From Pseudomonadota bacterium (lineage in GTDB: Bacteria > Pseudomonadota > Alphaproteobacteria > Caulobacterales > Caulobacteraceae), in the NCBI GenBank assembly GCA_023434015.1, contig JAEYTM010000280.1:1-8753 (forward strand): a stretch of DNA of 8,753 bases, given 5' to 3'. This document shows positions 1 through 8,746 of this stretch, one piece after another (the stretch's first letter is position 1; each line of letters begins with the position of its first letter). Under the pieces are notes generated by a model that ran no database searches, was not told the DNA's origin, and worked only from the letters and a program-made list of their open reading frames with translations. The position numbers and the translations under genes are program-made.

Positions 1-1729
1 ACCACTGGGATCTCCGCGCATCGAGGGAGACATCCTGATTCAAAATGGGCGCGCCCGAAGTCGCAGCGGCCCGATCGATGTCTGTCAACAGCGCGCTAAA
101 TCCGCACGAGGCCAGATGGCGCTGAAGCGCCGCAGAGTCAAGGTGATCCGCCTCCAGACGAAGACGAATGATCTCCCGGGTCAGCGGCTCGAGGGCCGAT
201 TCGCCGAAGCCGCGCGCGGTGAAGACATCGTCCATATGGCTGTCGAGAACCGTCGGATCTTCCAGGGCGAACCGGGCCAGGGCCGCGGAGACGGCGTCGA
301 CGCCCTGGGCTAGGCGCCGGGCGGCGGCCTTGGTCTGCGGCGTCGGGAGAGGATCCACCCAGGCGCCGGGCTTGCCCCGCCCCTGCCCAGGCCGCCAGGG
401 GGCGTGACCGCGGACACCTTCGCCACCGCCGCGGCGCTCGTCGCGCGCCTTTGCGAATACGCCGTCAAAACGTTCCAGCAGAGCGTCGCGGTAAGCCTGC
501 TGAAGATCCTTGTCGGCGATGCCCCCGGCCAGCTGACGCAGCCGCCCCTTCAATCCAGCCCGACGCTCGGGCGTGTCGAGGGGTTCGAGATCGTGTTCGC
601 GGCGGAACAGGGCGTCCACGAAGGCGGTGGTCTGGGACAGCTGCTGCCTCAGGGCAGCCGGGCCCTGCTCGCGCAGCACCTCGTCCGGGTCCTTGGCGTT
701 CTCGACGATAGCGAAGCGAAAACTGCGTCCCGGCCTCAGCAGCGGCAGCGCCCGATCCATCGTCCGGGACGCGGCCTGACGGCCGGCGCGGTCGCCATCG
801 AAGGACAGGGTCGGCTCGGGGTGGTGGCGCCAGAGGATCTCCATCTGGTCCTCACCCAGCGCCGTGCCCATAGGCGCCACGGCCGGAACGCCCGCCCGGT
901 GGCAGGCGATGGCGTCCATGTAGCCCTCGACCACCACCAGCGGCAGGCTCTCGCCGGCCGGCGCGGCGGCGAGGATCTTGCGGGCTTCCGCCAGGCCGTA
1001 AAGGTGGTGTCCCTTGTGGAAGACGCTGGTCTCGGGACCGTTCAGATATTTGGCGCGGGCCTGGGGATCCATCGCCCGGCCGCCGAACGAAACCACCCGC
1101 CCTCGGGCGTCGGCGATCGGGAAAATGATCCGGTCGCGGAACCGGTCGTAGGGCGCGCCGCCCTCCTCCGGCGCGACCAGCAGGCCCGCCTCGACCAACT
1201 CCGCCGGCCGGGCGCCCTTGGCGACGAGGTAGTCCTTCAGGGCGGTGCGGCCGGCCGGCGAGAAACCAAGGCGGAACCGGGCCCACTCGCCCTCGGGCAG
1301 GCCGCGCTTCTCCAGATAGGCCCGCGCCTCGCGGCCGACGGGGCGGCGAAGCTCCGCCTCGAACCATTGGGCGGCGAGCTCCAGCCAGTCCGACAGGCCC
1401 TGGCGTTTCTTCTCCACCTCCGCCGCGCGGGGATCCACCGCAGGCAGCGCCAGCCCGGCCTCGGCCGCCAGAGCCTCCACCGCCTCGCTGAACGACAGCC
1501 GCTGCGTCTCCTGCAGGAAGGTGATCAGGTCGCCGCTCTTGCCCGAGGAGAAATCGAAGAACTGCCCCTTGTCGTCGTTGACGTAGAACGACGGCGTCTT
1601 CTCCTTGGTGAAGGGCGACAGGCCGACATATTCGCGCCCCTGCTTGCGCAGCTTCACCGTCTTGCCGATCACGTCGGAGGGGCGAAGACGGGACTTTATC
1701 TCGTCGAGGAAATGTTCGTCGAAGCGCAC
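1..1729 (-). CDS. dnaG: DNA primase DnaG (C-terminus beyond left edge)
   Basis: DnaG makes the short RNA primers used by the replisome and docks on the DnaB helicase. 576 codons are visible and the frame is still open at position 1, so the end of the helicase-binding domain is missing. The start is GTG: an in-frame TAG lies 12 nt upstream, and the protein begins RFDEHFLDEIK as in related primases. Domains in order are an N-terminal zinc-domain fold (about residues 1-100), an RNA polymerase core with RFRDRIIFPI from R196, a TOPRIM domain with EGYMD (E268) and DGDRAG (D311, D313, the metal ligands), a Gly/Arg-rich linker near residues 430-455, and a partial helical C-domain. Oddly, the four zinc ligands are replaced by S38, T41, D59 and S62. 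It is probably cotranscribed with the HAD gene 27 bp upstream. In many bacteria rpoD follows dnaG, but that would lie outside the window. Confidence 0.97.
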   Translation of the reverse strand, partial: MRFDEHFLDEIKSRLRPSDVIGKTVKLRKQGREYVGLSPFTKEKTPSFYVNDDKGQFFDFSSGKSGDLITFLQETQRLSFSEAVEALAAEAGLALPAVDPRAAEVEKKRQGLSDWLELAAQWFEAELRRPVGREARAYLEKRGLPEGEWARFRLGFSPAGRTALKDYLVAKGARPAELVEAGLLVAPEEGGAPYDRFRDRIIFPIADARGRVVSFGGRAMDPQARAKYLNGPETSVFHKGHHLYGLAEARKILAAAPAGESLPLVVVEGYMDAIACHRAGVPAVAPMGTALGEDQMEILWRHHPEPTLSFDGDRAGRQAASRTMDRALPLLRPGRSFRFAIVENAKDPDEVLREQGPAALRQQLSQTTAFVDALFRREHDLEPLDTPERRAGLKGRLRQLAGGIADKDLQQAYRDALLERFDGVFAKARDERRGGGEGVRGHAPWRPGQGRGKPGAWVDPLPTPQTKAAARRLAQGVDAVSAALARFALEDPTVLDSHMDDVFTARGFGESALEPLTREIIRLRLEADHLDSAALQRHLASCGFSALLTDIDRAAATSGAPILNQDVSLDARRSQW

Positions 1730-1756
1730 GCGGCGATCCTAGCGCGGCTTGGCCGT

Positions 1757-2452
1757 CTACGTCAGGCCCCGCACCCAGGCCGGCAGTTCGGAGATCGACG
1801 AGAGCTCGGCGAAGCGGGGATGCCCCTGCGGCGCGTCAGCCAGTTCGTGCGCCCAGGTGATCGGATAAGGCACGTAGGCGGCGTAGCCGCCCGCCTCCAG
1901 GGCCGGCAGGATGTCGGACCGCATGGAGTTGCCGCACATCACCGCCTCGGCGGCCCCGGTGCCGTGGCGGGCGAAGACCCGCTCATAGGTCGAGGCGGTC
2001 TTCTCGCTGACGATTTCGACGGCCGCGAACAGGTCCCCGAGGCCCGAGGCGGCCAGCTTCTGCTCCTGGTGCAGCAGGTCGCCCTTGGTGATCAGCACGA
2101 GCCGGTAGAACTGGGACAACTCGGCCAGCGCCTGATCGACGCCCGGAAGCGGCTCCACCGGCTCGTTCAGCATTTCGCGGCCGGCGGCCAGGATATCGGC
2201 GACGATCCGGCCGGGCGGCTCGTTGCCGGTCAGCTCCATCACCGTCTCCAGCATGGAGAGGGTGAAGCCCTTCACGCCGTAGCCGTAAAGCCGAAGGTTG
2301 CGCCGCTCGATCTCGGCCAGGCGGGTGTCCAGCACATCGACCGGCGCCACGTCGGCCAGCAGCGACCGGAACCGGTCGTGGGTGAGCCGGAAGATGGTCT
2401 CGTTATGCCAGAGCGTGTCGTCGGCATCGAGGCCGACCGTGGTGATGCGCAT
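1757..2452 (-). CDS. HAD-superfamily hydrolase (COG1011-like)
   Basis: This is a 231-residue soluble haloacid-dehalogenase-type phosphohydrolase. Motif I is LDADDTLW, with nucleophile D9 and general acid/base D11. Motif II is LITKGD (T122), motif III uses K151 in SEKTASTYERVF, and motif IV is CGNSMRSD (N175, D180), a GN-S-x-x-SD variant of the usual acidic motif. Residues 16 to about 100 form a helical C1-type cap between motifs I and II. The arrangement matches the broad COG1011 group, which includes nucleotide phosphatases such as YjjG, but the substrate cannot be read from sequence. The gene lies 38 bp after the DUF1272 gene and 27 bp before dnaG on the same strand, so cotranscription is likely. 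No clear Shine-Dalgarno precedes its ATG, which fits translation helped by the upstream gene. The neighbouring car genes make a nucleotide substrate tempting, but this is only a guess. Confidence 0.9.
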   Translation of the reverse strand: MRITTVGLDADDTLWHNETIFRLTHDRFRSLLADVAPVDVLDTRLAEIERRNLRLYGYGVKGFTLSMLETVMELTGNEPPGRIVADILAAGREMLNEPVEPLPGVDQALAELSQFYRLVLITKGDLLHQEQKLAASGLGDLFAAVEIVSEKTASTYERVFARHGTGAAEAVMCGNSMRSDILPALEAGGYAAYVPYPITWAHELADAPQGHPRFAELSSISELPAWVRGLT

Positions 2453-2490
2453 GGTCGCCGCTTAGCAGATGCGCGAGAGCGGCGGAACGT

Positions 2491-2736
2491 TCAGCCGCCG
2501 CACGCAGCGTGCGCCCCACGCACCCGCTGGAGGGAGGCCGGAAACCGAGCCAGATGCGCCGCGGGGCGGACCGGCCTCGGCGCCAGGTCGCCGCCGCAGT
2601 TCGGGCAGACGCCGCCAAGGCGATTCTCAACGCAATCGGTACAGAAGGTGCACTCGAAGGTGCAGATGCGCGCGTCGCGGCTGTCCGGCGGCAGGTCTCG
2701 ATCGCAGCATTCACAGTTGGGACGCAGGGCGAGCAT
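2491..2736 (-). CDS. DUF1272 small cysteine-rich protein
   Basis: This 81-residue protein begins MLALRPNCECCDRDLPP, the hallmark of the DUF1272 family, whose function is unknown. Cysteines are ordered as C8, C10, C11, C25, C29, C32, C35, C44 and C47. They form CxCC, CxxC and CPNC clusters that suggest one or two structural zinc sites, like a small treble-clef or ring-type finger. A short Arg/Pro/Ala-rich tail follows, with a further C79. The start is well supported: GAGGAGG lies 8 nt before the ATG on the minus strand. It is the first gene of the apparent DUF1272-HAD-dnaG unit and is divergent from carA across a 219-bp gap that must hold promoters for both directions. I can name the family but not a reaction. 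Confidence 0.87.
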   Translation of the reverse strand: MLALRPNCECCDRDLPPDSRDARICTFECTFCTDCVENRLGGVCPNCGGDLAPRPVRPAAHLARFPASLQRVRGAHAACGG

Positions 2737-2844
2737 GGCGCGGTCCTCCTCGGCGGAGGGCCATGATGTGGCGCCGGCGCCGTGGACGCCAACGACATCC
2801 GCGCCTCGTTTTCGGACGGCCCGCCTCTGCAGCGTCGTGGCGCA

Positions 2845-2873
2845 TTGACCGCGCCGATGGGAGACCCTACCTA
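2845..2873 (+). promoter_or_regulatory. candidate carA promoter
   Basis: TTGACC (2845-2850) matches the -35 consensus at five of six positions. After a 17-nt spacer comes TACCTA (2868-2873), a poor -10 by the E. coli standard and only a partial match to the Caulobacter GCTANAWC form. Seven nucleotides later the sequence is GTTTGA, so transcription would start at about 2881, giving a leader of about 75 nt ahead of carA. The position just before the attenuator-like hairpin fits, but the weak -10 keeps confidence low. Confidence 0.3.
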
Positions 2874-2885
2874 CGCGACCGTTTG

Positions 2886-2921
2886 AGCGGGCCGACGGGG
2901 TTCACCCTCGCCCGCTTTTTT
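2886..2921 (+). terminator. intrinsic-terminator-like hairpin in the carA leader (candidate attenuator)
   Basis: The 5' arm AGCGGGC (2886-2892) pairs perfectly with GCCCGCT (2910-2916). After single-base bulges the stem continues with GA/TC and GGG/CCC, closed by the loop GTTCA (2900-2904). Six consecutive T (2916-2921) follow directly, the classic rho-independent layout, and only in the plus direction. The upstream genes are on the minus strand, so there is no visible plus-strand gene to terminate. The carA Shine-Dalgarno begins only about 22 nt after the T run. Both facts favour a transcription attenuator for carA over an ordinary end-of-operon terminator. Whether it responds to pyrimidines, arginine or something else cannot be seen. 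Confidence 0.6.
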
Positions 2922-2955
2922 GCGACCCTTCCGTCGAGCCCCAAAGGAGCCCCCC

Positions 2956-4122
2956 ATGAGCCGCGACCTCTTGCCCGGCGTCACCGGCGTGCTGGCCCTC
3001 GCCGACGGGACCATCCTCCAGGGCGTCGGCGTCGGCGCGACCGGCGAGGCGGTGGGCGAGGTCTGCTTCAACACCGCCATGACCGGCTACCAGGAGATCC
3101 TCACCGATCCCTCCTACATGGCGCAGATCGTCGCCTTCACCTTCCCGCACATCGGCAACGTGGGGACCAACGTCGAGGACATCGAACAGATGTCCGGCTC
3201 GGCCGAGACGGCGGCCCGCGGCGCGATCTTCCGCGACGTCCCGACGCCGCCGGCCAGCTGGCGCGCCGATTCCGACCTGCAGACGTGGATGGCCCGCCGC
3301 GGGGTCGTGGGCCTGGCCGGCGTCGACACCCGCGCCCTGACCCGCGCGATCCGCGAGAGCGGCATGCCGCATGGCGTGATCGCCCACAGCCCGGACGGCG
3401 CCTTCGACCTAGAGGCCCTGGTCGCCCGGGCCAAGGCCTGGGACGGCGTCGTCGGCGCGGACCTCGCCAAGCAGGCCTCCTGCCTGCAACCGTTCGTGTT
3501 CGAAGAGGGCCTGTGGAGCTGGCCGGAAGGCTACGGCACCGTCGCCGAGCCGAAATACGAGGTGGTGGTCCTGGATTACGGGGTGAAGCGCAACATCCTG
3601 CGCGGCCTGCGCTCGGTCGGCGCCCGCATCACCGTGGTGCCCGCCTCGACCACCGCCGAGGAAGTCCTGGCCCGCAAGCCGGACGGCATCCTGCTGTCGA
3701 ACGGTCCCGGAGACCCGGCGGCCACCGGCCAGTACGCGGTTCCCGAGATCCGCAAGCTGGTGGACAGCGGCACGCCGGTGTTCGGCATCTGCCTAGGCCA
3801 CCAGATGCTGTCGCTGGCTCTGGGCGCCCGCACGGTCAAGATGGAGCAGGGCCACCATGGTGCGAACCACCCGGTGAAGGACCTGACCACCGGCAAGGTG
3901 GAGATCGTCTCGATGAACCATGGCTTCACAGTCGACCGCGACAGCCTGCCCGAGCCAGTGGTGGAGACCCACGTGTCCCTGTTCGACGGGACCAACGCCG
4001 GGATCGCCTTGAAGGATCGGCCGGTGTTCAGCGTCCAGCATCACCCGGAAGCCTCACCCGGCCCGACCGACAGCCTCTATCTGTTCGAACGCTTCGCCGG
4101 CTTCATGGACCAGGCTAAATAG
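2956..4122 (+). CDS. carA: carbamoyl-phosphate synthase small (glutaminase) subunit
   Basis: CarA hydrolyses glutamine and passes ammonia through a tunnel to CarB, for carbamoyl phosphate used in pyrimidine and arginine synthesis. The 388-residue product is close to the usual length (E. coli about 382). The N-terminal small-subunit domain (about residues 1-150) carries FNTAMTGYQEILTDPSY. The C-terminal class I glutamine amidotransferase domain has the nucleophile C279 in FGICLGHQ and the partners H363 and E365 in HHPEASPGP, each exactly ten residues after the E. coli equivalents (C269, H353, E355). The ATG is chosen because AAAGGAG (2943-2949) lies six bases upstream. An earlier in-frame TTG at 2920 falls inside the T run of the leader hairpin and is unlikely. 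The partner gene carB is on the same strand but almost 1 kb downstream. Confidence 0.98.
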   Translation: MSRDLLPGVTGVLALADGTILQGVGVGATGEAVGEVCFNTAMTGYQEILTDPSYMAQIVAFTFPHIGNVGTNVEDIEQMSGSAETAARGAIFRDVPTPPASWRADSDLQTWMARRGVVGLAGVDTRALTRAIRESGMPHGVIAHSPDGAFDLEALVARAKAWDGVVGADLAKQASCLQPFVFEEGLWSWPEGYGTVAEPKYEVVVLDYGVKRNILRGLRSVGARITVVPASTTAEEVLARKPDGILLSNGPGDPAATGQYAVPEIRKLVDSGTPVFGICLGHQMLSLALGARTVKMEQGHHGANHPVKDLTTGKVEIVSMNHGFTVDRDSLPEPVVETHVSLFDGTNAGIALKDRPVFSVQHHPEASPGPTDSLYLFERFAGFMDQAK

Positions 4123-4127
4123 CCACG

Positions 4128-4155
4128 AAAAAGGGCGCTTCCGGCGGAAGCGCCC
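4128..4155 (-). terminator. intrinsic terminator of the 74-aa gene, between convergent genes
   Basis: A perfect 10-bp stem, GGGCGCTTCC (4133-4142) with GGAAGCGCCC (4146-4155), encloses a three-base loop. On the minus strand it is followed by five U (complement of AAAAA at 4128-4132), so it is a good terminator for the minus-strand gene ending at 4180. In the plus direction it lies ten bases after the carA stop but has no T run behind it. It may halt carA transcription only weakly, or act in both directions. Confidence 0.75.
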
Positions 4156-4179
4156 CATTCGACCTTCCGGACAGAGCCG

Positions 4180-4404
4180 TCAGGCTGCGGCCTTCCGGGG
4201 TTTGCGAGCGGCGGCGCGCTTGGCCTGGGCGGCTTCGAGGCGCGCGGTCCGGCGCTGTTCGGCCACCTCCTCCAGGGCCGGCAGCAATTCGGCGGCGGCG
4301 GCCTGCTGTTTCTCGTCACCCTGTTCGTGCAGGCGTCGGGCGTTGACCAAGAGGTTGATCACCTGGTCGTCGTCCATGGTCGGAATTTTCTCAAGCAGGC
4401 TCAT
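4180..4404 (-). CDS. conserved-looking small protein with basic Ala/Lys/Arg tail, unknown function
   Basis: The 74-residue protein starts MSLLEKIPTMDDDQ and is predicted to be almost entirely helical. Residues 1-50 are mixed acidic and hydrophobic (VINLLVNARRL, AAAAELLPALEEVAEQ). Residues 51-74 form a tail rich in Arg, Lys and Ala, with nine basic residues in 24, resembling nucleic-acid-binding tails of histone-H1-like proteins. There is no signal peptide or membrane segment. The ATG at 4404 has GGAG about 9 nt upstream. The frame stays open to an ATG at 4545, but the extra 47 residues are Arg-rich and unstructured, so the short form is preferred. It converges on carA and shares the intergenic hairpin with it. 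It diverges from the cold-shock gene. I do not recognise a named family, and the DNA-binding idea rests only on composition. Confidence 0.72.
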   Translation of the reverse strand: MSLLEKIPTMDDDQVINLLVNARRLHEQGDEKQQAAAAELLPALEEVAEQRRTARLEAAQAKRAAARKPRKAAA

Positions 4405-4684
4405 ACAAAAGGTCTCCACGATCCGGCGTCGCCCACGGCGCCGCCTGTAAGACAATATGGGTGAGCGGGCGTTTAGTTGCCGCTTCGCAGGGGAATTTTT
4501 CGCTCTCTTGCCTCGCCTGCGGAAATCATCCACGGTGCGCGCCATCGAATTCGTCGCGGTTCGGCCGACTATCCCCGTTCAAAATATTGAGCGCCGGACC
4601 TGCCTTCCGTTCCTGAGCGAACTTTGATCGACTGCGCAAATGCTTGCACTAGTCGGAAATATCCATCGAAGGACTTAGAACTAC
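4405..4684. other. 280-bp divergent intergenic region
   Basis: This gap lies between the minus-strand 74-aa gene and the plus-strand cold-shock gene, so it should contain both promoters and the cold-shock leader. It is less GC-rich than its surroundings, with an AT island near 4579-4590. TTGATC (4624-4629) and TTGCAC (4644-4649) could be -35 elements, but neither has a convincing -10 at the right distance. AAGGA (4669-4673) sits 11 nt before the cold-shock ATG, a long spacing. A 6-bp inverted repeat (CGCAGG 4486-4491, CCTGCG 4516-4521) has a 24-nt loop and is probably chance. No gene was found here. Confidence 0.5.
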
Positions 4685-4891
4685 ATGGCTACCGGCACCG
4701 TTAAGTGGTTCAACGGAACCAAGGGCTTCGGCTTCATCCAGCCGGATGAGGGCGGCCCGGACGTGTTCGTTCACATCTCCGCCGTCGAACGCGCGGGGCT
4801 TCGTTCCTTGGACGAAGGTCAGAAGATCACCTACGAACTCGAGCGCGATCCGCGCAGCGGCAAGACGTCCGCGGGCCAACTCCAGGCCTGA
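4685..4891 (+). CDS. CspA-family cold-shock protein
   Basis: This 68-residue single cold-shock domain protein is a cytoplasmic five-stranded OB fold that binds single-stranded RNA or DNA and acts as an RNA chaperone. It starts MATGTVKWFNGTKGFGFI. RNP1 is KGFGFI (K13-I18) and RNP2 is VFVHI (V27-I31), with the aromatic binding residues W8, F15, F17, F28 and H30 present. Length and motif spacing are normal for the family. The start follows AAGGA at an unusually long 11-nt distance. The family includes both cold-induced and constitutive members, and sequence alone does not say which this is. It lies between carA and carB but is separated from carB by a strong terminator, so it is probably an independent unit and not a partner in carbamoyl phosphate synthesis. 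Confidence 0.97.
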   Translation: MATGTVKWFNGTKGFGFIQPDEGGPDVFVHISAVERAGLRSLDEGQKITYELERDPRSGKTSAGQLQA

Positions 4892-4931
4892 GCTGGGAAT
4901 TTGCGGGGCGCGAGCCTCGCCAAGTCACCCG

Positions 4932-4963
4932 AAGGGCCGGCGCTGGCGCCGGCCCTTTTTCTT
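4932..4963 (+). terminator. intrinsic terminator after the cold-shock gene
   Basis: GGGCCGGCGC (4934-4943) pairs perfectly with GCGCCGGCCC (4946-4955), extended by AA/TT at the base, with a very short loop. TTTTTCTTT follows. This strong rho-independent terminator lies 40 bp after the cold-shock stop codon. It implies that carB, starting 140 bp further on, is mostly transcribed from its own promoter. Confidence 0.9.
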
Positions 4964-4998
4964 TGTCCGATTCATCGCGGTTTGGGCGACCTGCGTGC

Positions 4999-5027
4999 TT
5001 GCGTGAGCCGGGCTACCCCTCTACATC
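4999..5027 (+). promoter_or_regulatory. candidate carB promoter
   Basis: TCTACATC (5020-5027) matches seven of eight positions of the Caulobacter housekeeping -10 consensus GCTANAWC as I recall it. TTGCGTG starts at 4999 and gives a partial -35 match at an allowed spacing (14 nt in the Caulobacter scheme, 17 nt between hexamers TTGCGT and TACATC). The site lies between the cold-shock terminator and carB, where a promoter is needed. Transcription would begin near 5034, giving a leader of about 70 nt that includes the GC hairpin at 5056-5083. Confidence 0.42.
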
Positions 5028-5055
5028 CGCGCCTTAACCTGTAGTTCTGACCGAC

Positions 5056-5083
5056 AGCGGGCGCGCCCCTGCGCGCGACCGCT
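5056..5083 (+). promoter_or_regulatory. GC-rich hairpin in the carB leader
   Basis: AGCGG (5056-5060) pairs with CCGCT (5079-5083). Directly inside, GCGCGC (5061-5066) pairs with GCGCGC (5071-5076), leaving a CCCT loop and a two-base GA bulge. The 9-mer TGCGCGCGA occurs at 5070-5078 and again at 5088-5096, right in front of the carB ATG, so a second pairing that covers the start is possible. There is no proper T run, so it is not a clear terminator. A role in translation control is inference only. Confidence 0.4.
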
Positions 5084-5101
5084 CATTTGCGCGCGAGATC
5101 C

Positions 5102-8395
<3,294 letters not shown>

Positions 8396-8578
8396 CGATC
8401 ACCCACTCTTTGATTGACCGCCGTTCGGTGCGGGCGCAACCTCAGGTCATCGCCTGGCTGTGACAGGCGCAAGGGGCGCGTCCGACGGCCCGGTGAATTG
8501 GCTTAGGGAATGCGTCCGCGGCGCCTGCCGCAGTCTGGCTGGGGAAACCTCCCCGCCTACAGATTGCGAGGAACGCGT
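8396..8578. other. 183-bp intergenic region downstream of carB
   Basis: No gene is seen here. CGCCTG (8451-8456) and CAGGCG (8464-8469) can form a 6-bp stem with a 7-nt loop about 55 bp after the carB stop, but no T run follows, so it is at best a weak or factor-dependent termination site. GGGG and CCCC around 8541-8554 form a short 4-bp stem. I find no convincing promoter for the small membrane protein gene that follows. Confidence 0.4.
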
Positions 8579-8746
8579 ATGCATACCGAGCACCATGATG
8601 AAGTCCGCCATCACCGTAATCGTCACCTGGCCGAACGCCTGGAAGGCATCGTCCCCGTCCTGATGTTGGTGGCGATCGCCATCCTGGCCGTCGGATTGGT
8701 CTACGGCATCATGACCACGGACTCGACGCCGGCCTGGATGCGGTAG
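8579..8746 (+). CDS. small single-pass membrane protein with His-rich N-terminus
   Basis: This 55-residue protein of unknown function starts MHTEHHDEVRHHRNRH. Six of its first 16 residues are histidine (H2, H5, H6, H11, H12, H16), mixed with Asp, Glu and Arg. One hydrophobic helix follows (about residues 24-44, IVPVLMLVAIAILAVGLVYGI), then a short polar tail ending TPAWMR. The positive charges before the helix suggest an N-terminus inside the cell. The start is supported by GAGGA (8568-8572) six bases upstream. An earlier in-frame ATG at 8510 lacks a Shine-Dalgarno and adds residues unlike a protein. The His cluster could bind metal, but that is inferred from composition. It follows carB on the same strand after 183 bp, so cotranscription is uncertain. 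I do not recognise the family. Confidence 0.72.
   Translation: MHTEHHDEVRHHRNRHLAERLEGIVPVLMLVAIAILAVGLVYGIMTTDSTPAWMR

Noticed and set aside
2479..2501. 7-bp stem (GCGGCGG/CCGCCGC) overlapping the DUF1272 stop codon
   Set aside because: There is no T run on either strand, and the repeats are simple GC-rich coding sequence; it does not look like a terminator.
2770..2781. Perfect 12-bp palindrome GGCGCCGGCGCC upstream of DUF1272
   Set aside because: A simple GC dyad expected in DNA of this composition; it could be an operator but nothing supports that.
404..2848. A plus-strand open frame of more than 800 codons across the primase and HAD region
   Set aside because: It is antisense to dnaG and the HAD gene, whose motifs are unmistakable. 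Its product is low-complexity Arg/Gly/Ala/His sequence with no recognisable domain, a usual effect of GC-rich codon use.
2920..2955. Upstream TTG start that would lengthen CarA by 12 residues
   Set aside because: It lies inside the T run of the leader hairpin, has no ribosome binding site, and the ATG at 2956 has a good one.
4405..4545. 47-codon upstream extension of the 74-aa gene
   Set aside because: The added residues are Arg-rich without pattern, while the internal ATG has a plausible Shine-Dalgarno and starts a regular helical protein.
8577..8586. Palindrome GTATGCATAC covering the start codon of the small membrane protein
   Set aside because: Ten bases only, with no second copy seen in the window; probably coincidence.
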